A program made the translations under genes and the position numbers. Below, in pieces: positions 1-7,100 of a stretch of 7,993 bases of DNA. Where the stretch lies: contig DASPXK010000244.1 of NCBI GenBank assembly GCA_035637315.1, positions 1 through 7,993 on the forward strand. The letters are read 5' to 3'. The notes below the pieces were generated by a model, which worked only from the letters and a program-made list of their open reading frames with translations, made no database searches and was not told the DNA's origin. Source of the DNA: DASPXK01 sp035637315 (lineage in GTDB: Bacteria; Chloroflexota; UBA6077; JACCZL01). Position 1 is the first letter of the stretch, and every line of letters starts with the position of its first letter.

Positions 1-2
1 CC

Positions 3-1349
3 GGTGACAGCCAGAGCTTCCTGCTACCGGCCTTCGACCTCGCCCGCGGCGTCGGATTCGAGCCGGTCCTCAAGCGCCCGCCGGGCTACCCATTGCTCGT
101 CGCTGGAGCGCTGCGGCTGCTAGGGGAAGACCTGCACGGACTGGTGTTCCTCCAGGCCGGGCTGGGGCTGGGGACCGTGGCGGCCAGCTACTGGATCGGC
201 CGCCTGGCGTACGGGCGGGTGCCTGGTCTCCTGGCCGCGCTGGCAGCGGCGATTGGCGGCCAGCTCCTGATCTACGAGCACTACATCCTGGCGGAGAGCG
301 CCTTCACACTCCTGCTGGCCCTGGGGGTGCTCGGGGCACTCGCCGCCCTCAGCGTCCGGCCCGCCTTCGCCGTCCTCGGCGGGCTGGCGATCGGGGCGGC
401 CACGCTGTTGCGCCCGATCGCGGAGGGACTCATCCCGCTCTGGCCGTTTCTCTTCCTGGCGACCGGAGCTCGGCGGCGGGCGTTGGCCCTGAGTGGCTGG
501 CTACTCCTGGGATTCCTGGTCGTCCTCGCGCCCGCCTCCCTGTTCGAGCTGTCACGCCAGGGCGGGTCCAGCTCAGGCGCGCTCGGCGAGGTGCTGCTGT
601 GGCGGATCACGCGGGCCGATTCGGGCTACCTGGGCCGTGACGACGCGGCTCGAGCCGACTCCGTGTCGGCGGCCCGCCGATACGTGATCCGACGCGCGGC
701 CGAGCGCACCCTGCCCCAGGAGATCTACGACGGCGTGCGGCGTGAATACGACCTCAGCCCGGCCGAGGCCGACGCACTGCTGCGCGATGTGGCGCTCGAG
801 GCGGTCCTGCGCCAGCCCGGATGGTATCTGGCCAGCACCGTCCGAATGTCGATCGAGCTGTTCCTGGCTGATGACCAGCGTCTGGGCGACATCTCCAAAC
901 GCGACGGCGAGGCGCGCTACTCCAATCCCCAGGCCAAGCAGAGGACCTGGTTCGAGGAGCGCATCCTTCACCTGGCCGAGCCGCCGCCCGCGACGGTCCA
1001 GAACGAATTCGAGCGCGCCGAAGCTCTGATCTCGCTCTATCAGCCGGGCCGCTACGGGGCGGCCATCGCCTGCCTGTTCCTGGTCGGGTTGGCGCTCGCG
1101 GCATTCGGGCGGCCGAATCGACTGGGACTGATCCCGGCCGCCTGTGTGCTGGCGATGCTGGTTGCCAATGCGGCCCTGTCTGGGCCCGAGCCGCGTTTTC
1201 GCTACCCGCTCGATCCCTTGATCGGCGTTGTGGCGTCCGGCGGATTGGCGGGTGCGCTCGGGCTTGGCCTCATCGGCGCGCGCCGCCTGGCCACGAGCGG
1301 CCGCGGAGAGTCGTCACCTGACGAGCGCAAGCTGGCCCCGGCGTCGTGA
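3..1349 (+). CDS. GT39/ArnT-like polytopic membrane glycosyltransferase, 5' partial
   Basis: The frame is open from the first bases (reading from position 3) to TGA at 1347-1349, giving 448 visible codons; the true start lies upstream. A TTG at 93 could be taken as a start, but it sits inside a conserved motif and is unlikely. The first residues, GDSQSFLLPAFDLARG followed by KRPPGYPLLVAG, match the first extracytoplasmic loop and second membrane segment of the GT39/PMT/ArnT superfamily (the typical pattern is D..Y...A..L..G then RPPGYPLFLA). About 60 N-terminal residues, including the first membrane helix, are probably missing. Several hydrophobic Leu/Ala/Gly-rich segments follow, then a charged soluble loop at about nt 600-960, further membrane segments, and RFRYPLDPLIGV near the end, typical of the family's last helix. 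These enzymes move a sugar from a polyprenyl-phosphate donor to a lipid, protein or glycan outside the membrane; acceptor and sugar cannot be told from sequence. The next gene starts 71 bases downstream on the same strand. The family call is fairly sure, the substrate unknown. Confidence 0.8.
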   Translation, partial: GDSQSFLLPAFDLARGVGFEPVLKRPPGYPLLVAGALRLLGEDLHGLVFLQAGLGLGTVAASYWIGRLAYGRVPGLLAALAAAIGGQLLIYEHYILAESAFTLLLALGVLGALAALSVRPAFAVLGGLAIGAATLLRPIAEGLIPLWPFLFLATGARRRALALSGWLLLGFLVVLAPASLFELSRQGGSSSGALGEVLLWRITRADSGYLGRDDAARADSVSAARRYVIRRAAERTLPQEIYDGVRREYDLSPAEADALLRDVALEAVLRQPGWYLASTVRMSIELFLADDQRLGDISKRDGEARYSNPQAKQRTWFEERILHLAEPPPATVQNEFERAEALISLYQPGRYGAAIACLFLVGLALAAFGRPNRLGLIPAACVLAMLVANAALSGPEPRFRYPLDPLIGVVASGGLAGALGLGLIGARRLATSGRGESSPDERKLAPAS

Positions 1350-1420
1350 GGCGGCGTCCGATTCACCCGACGCCAGGGGGCTGAAGTTCGATAAATTAGT
1401 CGGGTGGGGATGGTGGTCGG

Positions 1421-2578
1421 GTGGAGCTCTGGGCACGGCTCGGCGGGGTGTTGCTTGACCTGATCAGACGATACGACGATCAGGCCGTGTTCCTGCTGGT
1501 GTTCATCGAGGAGTGCGGCGTCCCGCTGCCGCTGCCCGGCGATCTGGTGATGATGCTGGCGGGCTTCCGGGTGGCGCAGGGCAAGATGAGCCTGGTCTGG
1601 ACCCTCTTTCTGTTGGAGCTGGCCACCGTGCTCGGATCGTCGATCCTGTACTGGCTGGCAGCCCGGGGTGGGCGCCCGCTGCTGTACCGATACGGCCGCT
1701 ACATCCACCTGGACCAGGCCAAACTGGATCGCGCCGAGGCCTGGGTCCGGCGTCGCGGCGCGCTGGCCATTGTCCTGGGACGGATCATCCCGGGCCTGCG
1801 GATACCGACGGCGCTCGCGGCCGGGGTGTTTGGAGTCCCCTACCCGCGCTTCCTGCCGGCCCTCGCCCTGGGCGCATTCCTGTACATCAGCTTCTTCGTG
1901 CTCCTCGGCATGTGGTTGGGCCCGCGCGCGCTGCTGGCGATCGAGGGCCCGCGCTTTTCGATCCGAGCGGTCTTGACGGTGGTCTGGTTCGTCGCCATCG
2001 CCGCCTTTGTGCTCAGCCTGTATCGCCGCGCGCTGCCCGTGCGCGGCTTGGCGCCCAAGGAGCCCGCCAGGGCGCGCAAGCTCGAGACGAGCGCCCTGGC
2101 CGGCTTCCTGGCCACGCTCGAGATGGGCCTCGGCGTAAACGTTGCGCTGTACGCGCTGGGAGCGATCGGGGTGCGAGTACCCGAGCGCGCCCTGCTCCAC
2201 GTCGTCGATCAGGCCGCAGCGCGGTACTCCGACGGCAACGTGCTCCGCTTTGCGATGCTCATGACGCTCGTGCTGTTCGTGGGCGGCATCCTCTGGGCGA
2301 TCGTCTACTCCCACCTCGGGGCGCGACTCCTCACGGGCCCGCCCTGGCTGCGCGGGCTGTTGTTTTCGGCCCTCCCGTTCGGGTTCTCGATGCTCGTCAT
2401 GCTGCCACTCCTCGGGGCCGGGCCGTTCGGCTTGGCGCTCGGCATGGGCCCCGCGCCGCTCCTGGGCGAGCTGTTTCGGCACGCCCTATTCGGAGTCGGG
2501 CTGGGCCTCTCGTACTCGCTGCTGCGCCTGGCCCGCCAGGGCCCTGCCCCTATTGGCGCAGCGCCTGAGCCGGGCTGA
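1421..2578 (+). CDS. DedA-family (VTT domain) membrane protein with extra C-terminal membrane module
   Basis: This encodes 385 residues. GTG at 1421 is the first start codon after an in-frame TAG at 1397; the bases before it are G-rich without a clean Shine-Dalgarno, so the GTG at 1448 or TTG at 1451 remain possible starts. The DedA part is at about residues 20-200. It has the re-entrant-loop motif ECGVPLPLPGD (31-41) followed by MMLAG, and the second signature GRIIPGLRIPTALAAGVFGV (120-139) with Arg121 and Arg127, the usual R..P..R pattern. DedA/VTT proteins include polyprenyl-phosphate and phospholipid translocases that return carrier lipid across the inner membrane. A usual DedA protein is about 200-220 residues, but this one continues. 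After a charged linker (about 202-222), a second membrane region (about 224-372) carries GFLATLEMGLG, several hydrophobic segments and RHALFGVGLGLSYSLL. That layout resembles DUF6789/DUF1440-like small membrane proteins, though this is a recollection of pattern, not a search result. It sits behind a lipid-linked-sugar glycosyltransferase, which fits carrier recycling. DedA is confident; the second module's identity is not. Confidence 0.85.
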   Translation: MELWARLGGVLLDLIRRYDDQAVFLLVFIEECGVPLPLPGDLVMMLAGFRVAQGKMSLVWTLFLLELATVLGSSILYWLAARGGRPLLYRYGRYIHLDQAKLDRAEAWVRRRGALAIVLGRIIPGLRIPTALAAGVFGVPYPRFLPALALGAFLYISFFVLLGMWLGPRALLAIEGPRFSIRAVLTVVWFVAIAAFVLSLYRRALPVRGLAPKEPARARKLETSALAGFLATLEMGLGVNVALYALGAIGVRVPERALLHVVDQAAARYSDGNVLRFAMLMTLVLFVGGILWAIVYSHLGARLLTGPPWLRGLLFSALPFGFSMLVMLPLLGAGPFGLALGMGPAPLLGELFRHALFGVGLGLSYSLLRLARQGPAPIGAAPEPG

Positions 2579-2703
2579 TTCGCCCTGCCTGCGACCGCCG
2601 CGGACCACCCATCACCCCCTTCCCGCTAGCCTGAATTTGCGCAGACTTCGCAGCGCCCCTCCAATCTGGTCGGCTGCAGAAAGGGGCCAAAAACCGATGC
2701 CCG

Positions 2704-2731
2704 AATTTTCGCCAAACTGTGCCTTTATTAA
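2704..2731 (+). promoter_or_regulatory. AT-rich patch, possible promoter for the fibre/RHS gene pair
   Basis: This is the most AT-rich stretch of the 247-base gap between the DedA gene and the secreted repeat protein. It contains TTTATTAAT (2724-2732), in which TATTAA at 2726 matches four of six bases of a -10 box. No convincing -35 box sits at the right distance. Upstream, short inverted repeats (2655-2660 with 2682-2687, and 2638-2641 with 2649-2652) could fold, but neither is followed by a T-run, so I do not call a terminator. A promoter somewhere in this gap is expected because the flanking genes belong to different functions; this exact site is a guess. Confidence 0.25.
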
Positions 2732-2741
2732 TGGAGGGGAG

Positions 2742-2798
2742 GTGAGCAACCAGCGCCGGCCGCGGTGCCGAGCCTGGCAGGACGGTTCCATCGTGTGA
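2742..2798 (+). CDS. Possible 18-codon leader peptide upstream of the secreted repeat protein
   Basis: A purine-rich block GGAGGGGAGG at 2733-2742 leads directly into GTG at 2742 (GGAGG to GTG spacing of four bases). This opens an 18-codon frame (MSNQRRPRCRAWQDGSIV if GTG is read as Met) ending at TGA 2796-2798. It lies in the same frame as the following gene, whose ATG comes 27 bases after this stop. The ribosome-binding block is as strong as that of the real gene downstream, which is the only reason to list it. The peptide is basic at its N-terminus and resembles nothing I recognise. It could be a regulatory leader, a remnant of an older longer N-terminus, or chance. Confidence 0.25.
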   Translation: MSNQRRPRCRAWQDGSIV

Positions 2799-2813
2799 GA
2801 GCCACGCGGTGGC

Positions 2814-2820
2814 GGGAGGT
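2814..2820 (+). promoter_or_regulatory. Ribosome binding site of the secreted repeat protein
   Basis: GGGAGGT lies six bases before ATG 2826 (counting from the end of GGAGG at 2819). It fixes this start: there is no other in-frame start codon between the in-frame TGA at 2796 and the ATG. Confidence 0.75.
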
Positions 2821-2825
2821 GCGAG

Positions 2826-4082
2826 ATGCGTCCAGGCGAGGTATCGAAGGTGTGGCGCAGGCGGAAGCTTTTGCTCTTGGCGGCGCTGGGCGCCGGGCTG
2901 GGACTGGGTCGGGCCAGCCAGCGCTCCGAGGCGGCCAACGGCGACAACGTCGTGGCCGGCAACACGGTCACGGCCACCAGCACGACGGTCATCTCCGGAA
3001 CGGTGACAGGCGGAGCCACGCTGCGGGCGGGCAACAACAGCAGCAGCGCCGACGCGAACGCGGACGGCGTGCAGGGCTACGCGTCAGGGCAGGACAACTC
3101 AGGCGTCCTTGGGCGCAACAACGACCTGCGAGGTGTCGGCGTCTTTGGTATCGCGCCGAGCGGCACGGCCGTATTCGGGGATAGCACGGCCGGCTGGGGC
3201 GTGGCGGGCAGGTCGTCCAGCAGCTATGGAGTACGAGGCGAGTCGACCAGCAGCTTCGGAGTGTACGGCAACTCCCCAACCGGCGTTGGCGTGTACGGCA
3301 ACTCGCCCAGCAGCGTCGGTGCCTACGGGAATTCGACTTCGAGCTACGGTGTCTTCGGCCTCTCCCAGAGCAGCAACGGAGCGGTCGGACAGACCGCTGG
3401 TGCGAACGCCGCCGGGTGCGCCGGCTTCTCGGGCACGAGCGGCGGGTACGCGGTATTCGGCTCCGTGCCATCTGGGCCTGCCTACGCTGGCTATTTCATC
3501 GGCCCTGTGGCGGTGTTCGGCAGCTTCAGCGTCACGGGGGCGAAATCAGCCGTTGTGCCTCATCCCGATGGTTCGAACCGGCGGCTCTACTCGCTCGAGA
3601 GCCCTGAGAGCTACTTCGAGGACTTCGGCCAGGCCAACCTGGTCGGCGGCCGAGCGACGGTCAGCTTGGATCCGGACTTCGCCGCCGTCGTCTCGACGGA
3701 CACCTACCACGTCTTCCTGACGCCCTACGGCGACTCGAACGGCCTGTACGTCAGCAGCCGCGCGCCCAGCGGCTTCGTCGTCCAGGAGCAGAAAGGCGGC
3801 GCCAGCAGCTTGGCCTTCAGCTACCGGATCGTGGCCAAACGCAAGGACATTCCAGGCCCACGTCTGGAGCGGGTAACGCTGCCTCGGCCCGCCGACCTGC
3901 CGAAGCCGCCCGACCCGACCACCCTGCCAGCCGTGCCGGGCGTCTCGACGACGACCACGAGCACGACGACGACCACGAGTTCGACGACGAGCGCCGCGAC
4001 GGCGACGCCTACCCAGGCCACCTCGGCCCCAGTGGGCGCGCCGACGGCCACCCCGACGCCGACGCTGCCCGCCCCTCGCTAG
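2826..4082 (+). CDS. Secreted fibre-like protein with ten-residue GVxG repeats and Thr/Pro tail
   Basis: This encodes 418 residues. The N-terminus WRRRKLLLLAALGAGLGLG (10-28) followed by SEA-ANG looks like a signal peptide, with cleavage likely around residue 36-37; the three arginines leave a Tat route possible but there is no clear SRRxFLK motif. Residues 105-194 are nine in-register ten-residue units of the form GVxGxSxSSY. Residues 239-341 form a compact domain with the marks PHPDGS, LESPESYFEDFG, L..GRATVSLD..F, YHVFLTPYGDS, GLYV, GFVVQEQ and YRIVAKRKDI. I recognise this pattern from the ends of repeat-rich, tail-fibre-like or surface proteins of environmental bacteria; no enzymatic role is evident. 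The last 75 residues are a proline-rich stretch, then a Thr/Ser run, then TATPTP-type low complexity. There is no LPxTG or membrane anchor, so the product is probably released or held non-covalently. A role as an extracellular fibre, adhesin or partner of the RHS protein encoded 32 bases downstream is inference. Confidence 0.75.
   Translation: MRPGEVSKVWRRRKLLLLAALGAGLGLGRASQRSEAANGDNVVAGNTVTATSTTVISGTVTGGATLRAGNNSSSADANADGVQGYASGQDNSGVLGRNNDLRGVGVFGIAPSGTAVFGDSTAGWGVAGRSSSSYGVRGESTSSFGVYGNSPTGVGVYGNSPSSVGAYGNSTSSYGVFGLSQSSNGAVGQTAGANAAGCAGFSGTSGGYAVFGSVPSGPAYAGYFIGPVAVFGSFSVTGAKSAVVPHPDGSNRRLYSLESPESYFEDFGQANLVGGRATVSLDPDFAAVVSTDTYHVFLTPYGDSNGLYVSSRAPSGFVVQEQKGGASSLAFSYRIVAKRKDIPGPRLERVTLPRPADLPKPPDPTTLPAVPGVSTTTTSTTTTTSSTTSAATATPTQATSAPVGAPTATPTPTLPAPR
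3138..3407 (+). repeat. Nine tandem 30-base units encoding GVxGxSxSSY repeats
   Basis: Residues 105-194 of the secreted protein have a strict ten-residue period, with G-[VA]-x-G at 105, 115, 125, 135, 145, 155, 165, 175 and 185. (Unit 115 begins with Ala and the last reads GAVG.) The central units (125-184) are the most alike: GVAGRSSSSY, GVRGESTSSF, GVYGNSPTGV, GVYGNSPSSV, GAYGNSTSSY, GVFGLSQSSN. Small, turn-forming Gly/Ser alternating with Val/Tyr/Phe suggests a beta-roll or beta-helix fibre, as in other repeat-built surface proteins; the fold is inferred. The DNA copies have diverged at many positions, so the array is not a recent expansion. Confidence 0.85.
3945..3992 (+). repeat. ACG-rich simple-sequence tract encoding a Thr/Ser run
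   Basis: Codons 374-389 of the secreted protein are almost all ACG/ACC with a few AGC/AGT/TCG, including two near-copies of ACGACGACCACGAG. It gives STTTTSTTTTTSSTTS, a flexible, potentially O-glycosylated linker. Trinucleotide tracts can change length by slippage without frame loss. Confidence 0.7.
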
Positions 4083-4104
4083 CGGTCGCGCAGGCGGCAC
4101 GACT

Positions 4105-4109
4105 GGAGG
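4105..4109 (+). promoter_or_regulatory. Ribosome binding site of the RHS gene
   Basis: GGAGG lies five bases before ATG 4115. With only 32 bases between the preceding stop (4080-4082) and this ATG, and no hairpin plus T-run between them, the two genes are probably co-transcribed. Confidence 0.75.
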
Positions 4110-4114
4110 CTGTC

Positions 4115-7100
4115 ATGCAGCAGCTCCCCAAGCGCCTCCCGGTCTCGATCCTGCGCCGAAGAGCGATTCGGCTCGCAGGCTGGCTGATCGTCGTCGCGCT
4201 GCTGTTGGCGCCAGGGACAGGCGTGGCTGAGGTCGGGCACGACTTGGTCCGACTGGCCGCGCCGGCCGCCAGCCCGCCCGTCGAGTCGGTCCCAGCGGGC
4301 AGCGAGCACAATCGCCCGCTGGTCAACGGGGCGATGAGCCGCCGCTTCGTCCACACCCTGACGGGCAACTTCAGCTACGCCACGGCCGACGTCGTCATCC
4401 GCGGCCGCGGGCCGTCCCCCGTCTTCCTGCGGACCTACAACAGCGACGATCCCCGCGTCGGGCCGCTCGGGCCCGGCTGGACCCACAGCTACCTCACCCG
4501 CCTGACCGACCCCGGCGACGGCTCGGGCGCGCTGGTGCTGGTCGGCCCTCAGGGCCGCCGCGACCGGTACACGCCGGCTGGGGGCGGCGCGTTCACGCCC
4601 CCGCTCGGCGTCTACACGACCCTGGTCGCCAACCCCGACGGGACCTACACCGCGACCCTGAAGAACCGCACCGCCTGGAGCTTCGACGCCAACGGCCGCC
4701 TGACGGCCATCACCGACCGCTACGGCAACCAGTCCGCGCTGACCTACAACCCGGCCGGCCAGCTCACCAGCATCGGCGACCCGGCCGGGCGCGGCTCGGG
4801 CTCGCTCAGCCTGGCCTACGACCCGAGCAGCGGTCGGCTGACCAGCGTCACCGACTGGCTCAGTCCAGCCCGGGTCGTCCAGTACGCCTACGACAACCAG
4901 GGCCGCCTTGACCATGTCACCGACCGGGAGGGCAAGACCACCGTCTTCACGTACGACGGCGGCAGCCACCGCCTGGCCAGGACCACCGACGCCCGCAACA
5001 ACGTCGTCGTCAAAAACACCTACGACAACCAGGGCCGGGTCGACACCCAGCAGGACGCCTTCGGCTCGGCCAGCCGTCAGACGACCTTCAGCTACAGCGG
5101 GACGGGCGCGACGGTCACCTACCTTCCGACGGCCTTCGATCCAGCCTTCAATCCGACCGTCCAGGACACCTACACCGCCCAGGGCTTCATCAGCAGCCGG
5201 GTGGCCAGGCCGACCGCGACCGAGACGTCGAGCTGGTCGTTCACCTACGACGCGATCGGCAACCCCAGCTCGATGACCGATCCGCGCGCCAACACCACGA
5301 ATCTCTGTTTCGACGTCGGCTACGACGGCCTGCCCGTCTCAGGCAGCCGCGGCAATCTGACCCGCGTGATCCGCCCGACGGTGGGCTCGAGCCGCCCGAC
5401 CACGCTGCTCAAGTACGACAACAAGGACAACTTGACCCAGTTCTTCCCGCCCAACGGGGTGGGGAGCGGGAGCGGGACGACCTGCTCGACCAACCTGAGC
5501 GCCGCCGTGGTCGCCGCGTTCGCGACCGACCTGGCCTACGACGCCGGCCAGGTCAAGCTCGAGTCGATCACCCGCAAGTACACCGAGCCCGGGGTCGGGC
5601 TGCTGAGCGCGATCACCAAGTTCGAATACGACCCGGCCAACCCGGGCCGGATCGGCAAGATCATCCCGCCCCGCGGCAACACCGGCCCCTCGCCCGACTA
5701 CGGCATGGCCACGAGCCTGACGTACGGCACCGGCAGCAGCGCCGGGATGCTGGCCAGCGTCGCCAACGCGCTGGGCGACAAGGTGACCTACGCCTACGAC
5801 GCGGTCGGGCGGCGGACCAGCATCGTCGACGCCAACGGCAACGCGCCCGGCGGCGTGGCCTCCGAGCACACCTGGAACTACGACTACGACAAACAGGACC
5901 GCCTGCGCTTCGTGACCACCCCGGCCCCCACCCCGGGCGGAACGCGGATGCTGACCGAGTACCAGTACGACGAGGTCGGCAACCGCAGCCTGCTCAAGGA
6001 CGCCCGCGGCCAGATCGTGCGCTACCTGTACGACGGCCGCAACAGCCTGGTCGAGGTCCAGCAGTCGCCGGACACCGACGACCCGAACACCAGCACCAAC
6101 AAGATCCGGGTGCTGTACGACTACGACGACTTCGGGTACCTGAAGCAGCTGGCGCGGGCCAAGGCCGACGCGCGCAGGCAGGTGGTCGACTACGCCTTCG
6201 ACGGGCTGGGGCGGCTGCGCAAGGAGACCCAGTACCCGAGCTGGCCCAACACCACGCCGACCCTGGTCACCAGCTTCGGCTACGACCCGAGCGGCAACCT
6301 GATCCAGCGGATCGACCCGCTCGGCCAGCCGACCAGCGGGATCAGCTTCTCGTACGACCCGCTCAACCGCCTGAGCGGGACCGACTTCAGCGACCCGGCG
6401 ACGCCGGACGCGAGCTACACCTACGATCCGAACGGCAACCTGGCCAGCATGAGCGATGGGAGCGGCCTGACCAGCTACCAGTACGACGAGCGCAACCAGC
6501 TGACCCAGGTCACCAGCCCCGGGGCCAGGACGACCAGGTACCGCTACAACCGCGACGGGCGGCGCAAGCAGTTCATCTACCCGGACGGCAAAGCGGTCAA
6601 CTACAGCTTCGACAACGCCGCGCGCCTGACGTCGCTGGTCGACTGGAACACCCGCACCACCAGCTACGAGCACCGCCCGGACGGCCGGATCAAGAAGATC
6701 AGCCAGGTCAACGGCACGAGTGCCAACTTCGCGTACGACAACGCGCTGCGGCTGAGCGAAGTCTCGAACAAGGACGCGCAGGGGCGGGTGATCGACCGCC
6801 ACACCTACACCCTCGAGCCGGTCCGCAACCGGACTGGGGTCGACGAGGTGGTGAGCCAGGTGCTGCCGGCCGCCCAGCCTCCGAGCTCGCTGCCCACCGC
6901 CCGCCCGCCGATGGCGAGCAGTGGGGCTCCCGACTCGCTGCCGACGGCCAGGCCGCCGATGACGAGTGCTGGAGCTCCGGGGACGCTGCCGACGGGCCAC
7001 CTGGCGACGACCGACACGACCACGACCTACACCTACGACCGCCAGTACCGCCTGACGGGCCACGACGACAAGAAGAGTCCGGCCACGACGTACGCCTACG

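Noticed and set aside
1353..1374. Inverted repeat GGCGTC/GACGCC with ten-base loop just after the glycosyltransferase stop
   Set aside because: Only six base pairs, no T-run after it, and such short GC repeats are expected by chance here; not called a terminator.
1202..2482. Long - strand open frame (about 426 codons) across the end of the glycosyltransferase and the DedA gene
   Set aside because: The translation is Arg/Gln/Glu/His-rich without domain or membrane pattern, and it overlaps two well-supported + strand membrane protein genes.
2655..2687. Inverted repeat GCCCCT/AGGGGC in the 2579-2825 gap, considered as terminator or riboswitch stem
   Set aside because: The loop is 21 bases, there is no T-run on either side, and no known riboswitch consensus was recognised.
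2826..4082. Collagen-like protein reading of the Gly-rich repeats
   Set aside because: The repeat period is ten residues (GVxGxSxSSY), not the G-x-y triplet of collagen.
4079..4969. Long - strand open frame (about 296 codons) opposite the RHS 5' end
   Set aside because: It is a shadow of the GC-rich + strand frame. It would cover the ribosome binding site and signal peptide of a convincing gene and has no motif of its own.
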